Positions 60,140 to 64,000 of a stretch of 64,000 nucleotides of DNA are shown in pieces. The DNA is from Streptomyces hygroscopicus subsp. hygroscopicus (lineage in GTDB: Bacteria > Actinomycetota > Actinomycetes > Streptomycetales > Streptomycetaceae). A program made the position numbers and the translations under genes. The stretch's first letter is position 1. Every line of letters begins with the position of its first letter. The notes below the pieces were generated by a model. The model did no database searches, had not been told where the DNA came from, and saw nothing but the letters and a program-made list of their open reading frames with translations. Where the stretch lies: the NCBI RefSeq assembly GCF_030269125.1, contig NZ_BSSM01000014.1:1-64000 (forward strand), read 5' to 3'.

Positions 60140-61045
60140 GTGCTGACCGTCGGACTGGCACTGTGCTCGGCGCTGGCGAACGCCGCCTCCTCGGTGCTGC
60201 AACGCCGGGCCGCCGCGGTGCACGCCCCCGCGGAAGCCGGCGGGGCGGGCGGGATGCTGCGGGCGCTGCTGCGGCTGCTGCGGCGCCCGGACTGGCTGGC
60301 GGGCGTCGGTCTGCTGATGCTGTCCGCCGTGCTCCAGGGCTGGGCGCTCGCCGTGGGCAGCCTCTCGCTGGTGCAGCCGCTGCTCGCCACCGAGCTGCTG
60401 TTCACCCTGCTGGTGGGCAGCCTCGTCTTCCGGCGCCCCCCGGACCGCCGTACGTGGACGGCGTTCGTCGCCCTCGCCGTCGGGCTGGCCGTCTTCCTGC
60501 TGTCGGCCGCGCCGCGACCGGGCCGCACCGACGCGACGTCCCGGGCGTGGCTCATGGCGGGCGGGGTGGCCTGCTGCGTCGTGGTGCTGCTGGTACTGGT
60601 CGCCCGTACGGTACACGGGGCGGCCCGCGCGGTGCTGTTCGGGCTCGGCGCCGCGGTGTCCTTCGCGACCACCGCCGCGCTGCTCAAGGAGACCGTGGGG
60701 CAGCTGCGGTTCGGGCCCGGCGCGATGTTCTCCCACTGGTCGCCGTACGCCACCGCCGCCGTCGGGCTCGTGGCCTTCCTGTTGCTGCAGAGCGCGCTCG
60801 GCGCGGGGTCGCTGGCCGCGTCGCAGCCCGCGCTCACCCTGGGCGACGCGCTCACCAGCGTGGCGCTCGGCTGGGCGCTGTTCGAGGAGTCCGTCCAGCT
60901 CGGGCTGCGGATCATCCCGGAGATCATCGGCATCGCGCTGATCGGCGCGGGCAGCATCGGACTGGCGAACGCGTCCTCCGTCCGCCGGGGTTGGGACACC
61001 CCCGGCGAACGGGGCGGCAGGCACCCGGGGAGACGCGATGAGTGA
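60140..61045 (+). CDS. DMT-superfamily (EamA-like) membrane transporter
   Basis: The 301-residue protein has nine to ten hydrophobic helices in the two-repeat EamA layout: LTVGLALCSALANAASSVLQRRAA, GWALAVGSLSLVQPLLATELLFTLLVG, and in the second half GAGSLAASQPALTLGDALTSVALGWALFEE. It resembles actinobacterial DMT proteins with no known substrate. GTG 60140 is 6 bp after the SDR stop. The end overlaps the deacetylase start by 8 bp, so the three genes are one operon, possibly concerned with the cell envelope. Confidence 0.85.
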   Translation: MLTVGLALCSALANAASSVLQRRAAAVHAPAEAGGAGGMLRALLRLLRRPDWLAGVGLLMLSAVLQGWALAVGSLSLVQPLLATELLFTLLVGSLVFRRPPDRRTWTAFVALAVGLAVFLLSAAPRPGRTDATSRAWLMAGGVACCVVVLLVLVARTVHGAARAVLFGLGAAVSFATTAALLKETVGQLRFGPGAMFSHWSPYATAAVGLVAFLLLQSALGAGSLAASQPALTLGDALTSVALGWALFEESVQLGLRIIPEIIGIALIGAGSIGLANASSVRRGWDTPGERGGRHPGRRDE

Positions 61046-61784
61046 ACACGCGGCCCGGCCGTCCGCCCGCGCCCTCCGCGCGGCCGCCACGCTGCTGCCG
61101 CTCGCGCTCGCGGGCGTCCACGCCGGTCCGGCCGCCACGTGGCTCCCCGGCGTGCGGCTGCCGTGGTTCCCGGGGCTCGCGGGTACCGGGAGGCACGACC
61201 ACGTCGCCCTGACCTTCGACGACGGCCCCGACCCGCTCGCCACGCCGCGCTTCCTCGACGCGCTGGACGTGCTCGGTGTGCGCGCCACCTTCTTCGTGCT
61301 CGGCGAGCAGGCGGTGCGCCATCCGGCACTGGTCACGGAGACCGCCCGGCGCGGGCACGAGGTCGCGGTGCACGGCTGGCGCCACGACCGGCCCTGGCGC
61401 CCCGCCGTCGCCCGTGAGTCCGAGGGGGTCACCCGCACCGCCCGCGCGGTACGGGACCTCACCGGCCACCGCCCCCGCTGGTACCGCCCGCCCTACGGCA
61501 TCCTCACCTCCCCCCGCTGGCTGGCCGCCCGCCGCGCGGGCCTGCGCCCGGTCCTCTGGACCGCCTGGGGCAAGGACTGGCGCGCGGAGGCCACGCCGGA
61601 ATCGGTCCACGCACTGGTCACCGCGCAGCTGTGGGGCGGCGGCACGATCCTGCTCCACGACTCGGACCGACTGGCGGCGCCGGGCTGCTGGCGGGCGGCC
61701 CTCGCCGCGCTGCCGGCCGTCGTCGGGGACTGCCGGGAGGCGGGGCTGACGGTGGGGCCGTTGCGGGAGCACGGGCTGCGCTGA
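61038..61784 (+). CDS. polysaccharide deacetylase (NodB homology, CE4)
   Basis: The 248-residue protein has an N-terminal hydrophobic anchor or signal (AAATLLPLALAGVHAG) and a NodB domain from about residue 54. Motif 1 is TFDDGPD (59-65), motif 2 HGWRHDRPW (His112 and His116 as metal ligands), motif 3 RPPYG and motif 5 ILLHDSD. This predicts zinc-dependent removal of N-acetyl groups from peptidoglycan, chitin or related polymers outside the membrane. ATG 61038 overlaps the DMT transporter gene. Confidence 0.92.
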   Translation: MSEHAARPSARALRAAATLLPLALAGVHAGPAATWLPGVRLPWFPGLAGTGRHDHVALTFDDGPDPLATPRFLDALDVLGVRATFFVLGEQAVRHPALVTETARRGHEVAVHGWRHDRPWRPAVARESEGVTRTARAVRDLTGHRPRWYRPPYGILTSPRWLAARRAGLRPVLWTAWGKDWRAEATPESVHALVTAQLWGGGTILLHDSDRLAAPGCWRAALAALPAVVGDCREAGLTVGPLREHGLR

Positions 61785-62214
61785 TCCTCGGTCGGCGGGC
61801 CGGGGCACATGCCCCGGCATCTCGGTCGGCCGGTCGGACACGCGCCGGGTCGCTGGCGGTGCGTGTCCGACCGCCGCGCGGGCCGGGTTCGGTCGCCGCT
61901 GTCACGGTCCGGTTCGGGCGGCCTGCTGCCAGTGGCCCGTCGTGGTCCCGGTCGTGCGGTGTGGCTGCCTGTCCTGGGGCGCTCGGTGCTTCCGGGTCCT
62001 GGGCGTGTCTCCGCCGGACGGTGTACGGCTTCGGTGCGTCCGTCGGCGGGTGCGGGACGCTGCCGGGAACCGGCCGCGCGGCCCGCCCGTACCCGTCGGT
62101 CGACCCGACTGGCCGCCTCCTCCGTGGCGTCGGGCCCGGTCCGTGCCACAGTGAATCGGAGGCGCGCGTTCATGTCGGGCCCGCACGCGCGCCGCGGTGA
62201 GCACGGGAGGTGCC
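61785..62214. other. intergenic region without recognised gene
   Basis: This is 430 bp between the deacetylase and the YihY-type gene. Only fully open GC-rich frames without family features or ribosome sites were seen. The sequence is rich in CGG/CCG repeats and has several ggtcggncg-like direct repeats near the start. The promoter of the downstream gene probably lies in the last 100 bp. Confidence 0.5.
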
Positions 62215-63045
62215 GTGAGTCGGTGGCGGCGCGGCCTGCACCGCGCGTGGGCGTGGATCCGTGTCCAGGCCCTGTTCGAGCACGGCCGGGAGCTGGAGCT
62301 GATGCACCGGGCCATGGGTTTCGCCACCCTGGCCCTGGTGACGCTGGCCCCCCTGCTCATCGTGGTCGCGGCCGCGGACCCGCTGGTGCAGGGCGGGTTC
62401 GCCTCCTGGCTGACCGACGGCATGGGGCTGTCCGGGCGGTCGGCGCGCGTGGTCACGGACGTCATCAGCCCTCCGCACAGCGTCATCGGCACCACCAGCG
62501 CCTGGAGCGCTCTCCTGCTCGCCGTGTTCGGCGTGTCCTTCGGGGGCAGCGTGCAGAACGCCTACGAGCGCATCTGGGGCCTCGCCGCCGGGCCCTGGCA
62601 CCGGGTCTGGCGGCAGGCCACCTGGCTGGTCGTGCTCACGGCGTACCTCTACCAGGAGGTGGCGACCAAGGCGGCGCTGCACGGTTCCCAGCGGATCATG
62701 CTGTCCGGGGTGAGCGGGGTGCTGTTCTTCTGGTGGGGGCAGCACTTCCTGCTGGGCAACCAGGTCCGCTGGCGCGAACTGCTGCCGGGCGCGCTGGCCA
62801 CCGTGGTGGGTCTCGCCGGCCTGCGCGCCTTCTCCTACCTCGTCTTCACGCCCCTCATCGTCACCAACGCCCTCAGCTACGGCGCGGTCGGCACCGTCCT
62901 CGTCCTGGAGTCCTGGCTGATCGGCGTCGGCTTCGTCATCTACGGCGGCGCCGTGTTCGGCCGCTGGTTCTGCGAGCACCACTGGATGCCGGACCACCAC
63001 CACGACGACCCGGACACCGACCACGACGAGGACAGGGAACCCTAG
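62215..63045 (+). CDS. YihY/BrkB-family membrane protein
   Basis: The 276-residue integral membrane protein of the YihY/virulence factor BrkB family has about six helices: MGFATLALVTLAPLLIVVAAADPL, WSALLLAVFGVSFGGSVQNAYERIWGL (the conserved Y-RIW element), LLPGALATVVGLAGLRAFSYLVF, and a His/Asp-rich tail (DHHHDDPDTDHDED) that could bind metal. GTG 62215 is chosen for GGGAGG 4 bases upstream; GTG 62197 lacks a site. The function of the family is unknown. Confidence 0.85.
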   Translation: MSRWRRGLHRAWAWIRVQALFEHGRELELMHRAMGFATLALVTLAPLLIVVAAADPLVQGGFASWLTDGMGLSGRSARVVTDVISPPHSVIGTTSAWSALLLAVFGVSFGGSVQNAYERIWGLAAGPWHRVWRQATWLVVLTAYLYQEVATKAALHGSQRIMLSGVSGVLFFWWGQHFLLGNQVRWRELLPGALATVVGLAGLRAFSYLVFTPLIVTNALSYGAVGTVLVLESWLIGVGFVIYGGAVFGRWFCEHHWMPDHHHDDPDTDHDEDREP

Positions 63046-63431
63046 TCGTCCAGCTGCACCCCGGGGATGATCCCCGGCAGCCGGATACTGTCCGGCGCCG
63101 CCGTGGCCGCCCGGCCCGTGGCCGTGGTCGTGGCCCTCACGTGTTCTCCGTCCCGTCGGCAAGCCGCAGACCTCCCGGACACGGTTTCCCGCCGGGCACG
63201 CCTCCCTCCCCCCTCGCGCGGTGATCCGGCCGTTCGCCCGCACCCATGGCGGACCCCGCGGCCGGCGAGCGAGGCGGACCCCGGTTCGGCGTGCCGACTC
63301 GCGGGCGCCGCGTGGCCTCACCGGGGAGGGCCGGTCGGGCCCGGCGGCACCCTGTCGGCCCATCGCACCGGCGAGCCGTCCGCGGTCCACTGGGACCACC
63401 ACCGGACGTCCGCAGGCAGAAGAGGCACGTC
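63046..63431. other. intergenic region with short terminator-like palindrome
   Basis: No gene was recognised in this 386-bp gap. CCGGGGA-TGA-TCCCCGG (63061-63077) is a perfect 7-bp hairpin 16 bases after the YihY-type stop and may end that transcript. The rest is G+C rich without evident signals until the GAGGCACGTC leader of the OsmC gene. Confidence 0.55.
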
Positions 63432-63881
63432 ATGACCGGCACCACTCACCAGACCAGTGGCACGACCCAGGCACGAGAAGCCGACGTGCACCGATTCGAG
63501 GTCACCCATGTCGGCGGCGACGCCTACAGCGTCGACATCCGCGGGCACCGCGTCCAGGTCGACCAGCCCATCGAGGCGGGCGGCACGGACACCGCGCCGA
63601 CGCCCGTCGAACTGTTCGCCGCTTCCCTGGCCACCTGTGTCGCCTTCTACGCGGGAAGCTACCTGCACCGGCACGGCCTGCCCCGCTCCGGACTGCGGGT
63701 TCGTGCGCAGTACGCCATGGCCTCCGACCGTCCGGCCCGCGTGGCCTCCCTGCGGATCGTGATCGTCGCGCCACCGGAACTTCCCGAGGAGCGCCGCGCC
63801 GGTCTGCTGGCCGTGGCCTCGCACTGCACCGTCCACAACACGCTCAAGCAGCCACCGGAGGTCGGCATCGAACTGGCGTGA
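63432..63881 (+). CDS. OsmC/Ohr-family protein
   Basis: The 149-residue protein is a small thiol peroxidase-type protein. The two conserved cysteines are in the expected places: LFAASLATCVAFYAGSYLHRHG (peroxidatic, on the long helix) and LLAVASHCTVHNTLKQPPEV (resolving). The N-terminal strand-rich part (YSVDIRGHRVQVDQPIEAGGTDTAPTPVELF) carries the family motif before the first helix. It would reduce organic hydroperoxides in the cytoplasm. ATG 63432 follows AGAGGCACGTC. Confidence 0.92.
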   Translation: MTGTTHQTSGTTQAREADVHRFEVTHVGGDAYSVDIRGHRVQVDQPIEAGGTDTAPTPVELFAASLATCVAFYAGSYLHRHGLPRSGLRVRAQYAMASDRPARVASLRIVIVAPPELPEERRAGLLAVASHCTVHNTLKQPPEVGIELA

Positions 63882-64000
63882 GCACGTGCCGGTGCCGACG
63901 GACCCCCCGCCGCTACCGGCATTCTCCGCTTCCGCCGGATGGCGCACGGCGGTGGCCGACGCCACAGCGCCCGGCGGTCGGTCCGGAGACGATCGACGAA
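63882..64000. other. window end, no feature recognised
   Basis: The last 119 bp after the OsmC stop show no start of a recognisable gene before the window edge. Confidence 0.4.

Overview
The window looks like the chromosome of a Streptomyces species or a close actinomycete relative. Base composition is very G+C rich with strong third-position GC. GTG and TTG starts are frequent, and many genes abut or overlap by 4 bases (ATGA). The gene families point the same way: Streptomyces subtilisin inhibitor, GlgE maltosyltransferase, corynebacterial-type glycogen synthase, LtrA, MmyB-like regulators, and a PAS/GAF/PP2C/HATPase phosphatase. No rRNA, tRNA, CRISPR array, phage module or replication origin was recognised.

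Region 1 (1-13.7 kb) is a mixed accessory stretch. It holds an IS481-type transposase tail, an aminotransferase class IV protein, a decayed IS5-type element, a secreted protein, a GH114-like lipoprotein, an aldo/keto reductase, an ArsB-like permease with a universal stress protein, a DUF4232 lipoprotein, a membrane Ser/Thr kinase divergent from an ECF sigma factor, a multi-sensor phosphatase, a DNA-repair pseudogene made from two genes, and a Fic/Doc-type toxin-antitoxin pair. Region 2 (13.8-19.9 kb) has LtrA, then aldehyde dehydrogenase, an MFS transporter and a Tat-exported FAD oxidase with both residues for bicovalent FAD.

Region 3 (19.9-28 kb) is two divergent operons of oxidative and small-molecule enzymes with no assigned pathway. 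Leftward are a SnoaL-like protein, a GMC oxidoreductase, a double SnoaL protein, a third SnoaL-like protein, a VOC protein and an SDR. Rightward are a DJ-1/PfpI protein, a thiamine-diphosphate enzyme resembling benzoylformate decarboxylase, and a second DJ-1/PfpI protein whose stop overlaps the start of glgE.

Region 4 (28-51.5 kb) is alpha-glucan metabolism: glgE, maltokinase, glgB, a phosphomannomutase-like protein that has lost its active-site serine, a glgA/glgM-type glycosyltransferase, and a leftward operon of nucleotidyltransferase, NAD(P)-binding protein, glgX, an AGE-epimerase/STAS fusion and an IS701-like transposase. No treS lies in the cluster. Embedded in it are an HTH-TPR regulator, a divergent 47-residue peptide gene with an export-type N-terminus, and a complete Dpp/Opp-type peptide importer. 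Receptor, peptide and importer together have the layout of an RRNPP-like peptide-signalling circuit. This is the best candidate for an undescribed system in the window.

Region 5 (51.5-64 kb) holds a 17-bp G-rich tandem repeat, an MmyB-type regulator divergent from an MFS pump, a subtilisin/trypsin inhibitor, a compact operon (small acidic protein, haem-oxygenase-like protein, methyltransferase, CDGSH protein), an EmrB-type MFS transporter behind two TetR-like palindromes, an SDR/DMT transporter/deacetylase operon, a YihY-like membrane protein and an OsmC protein.
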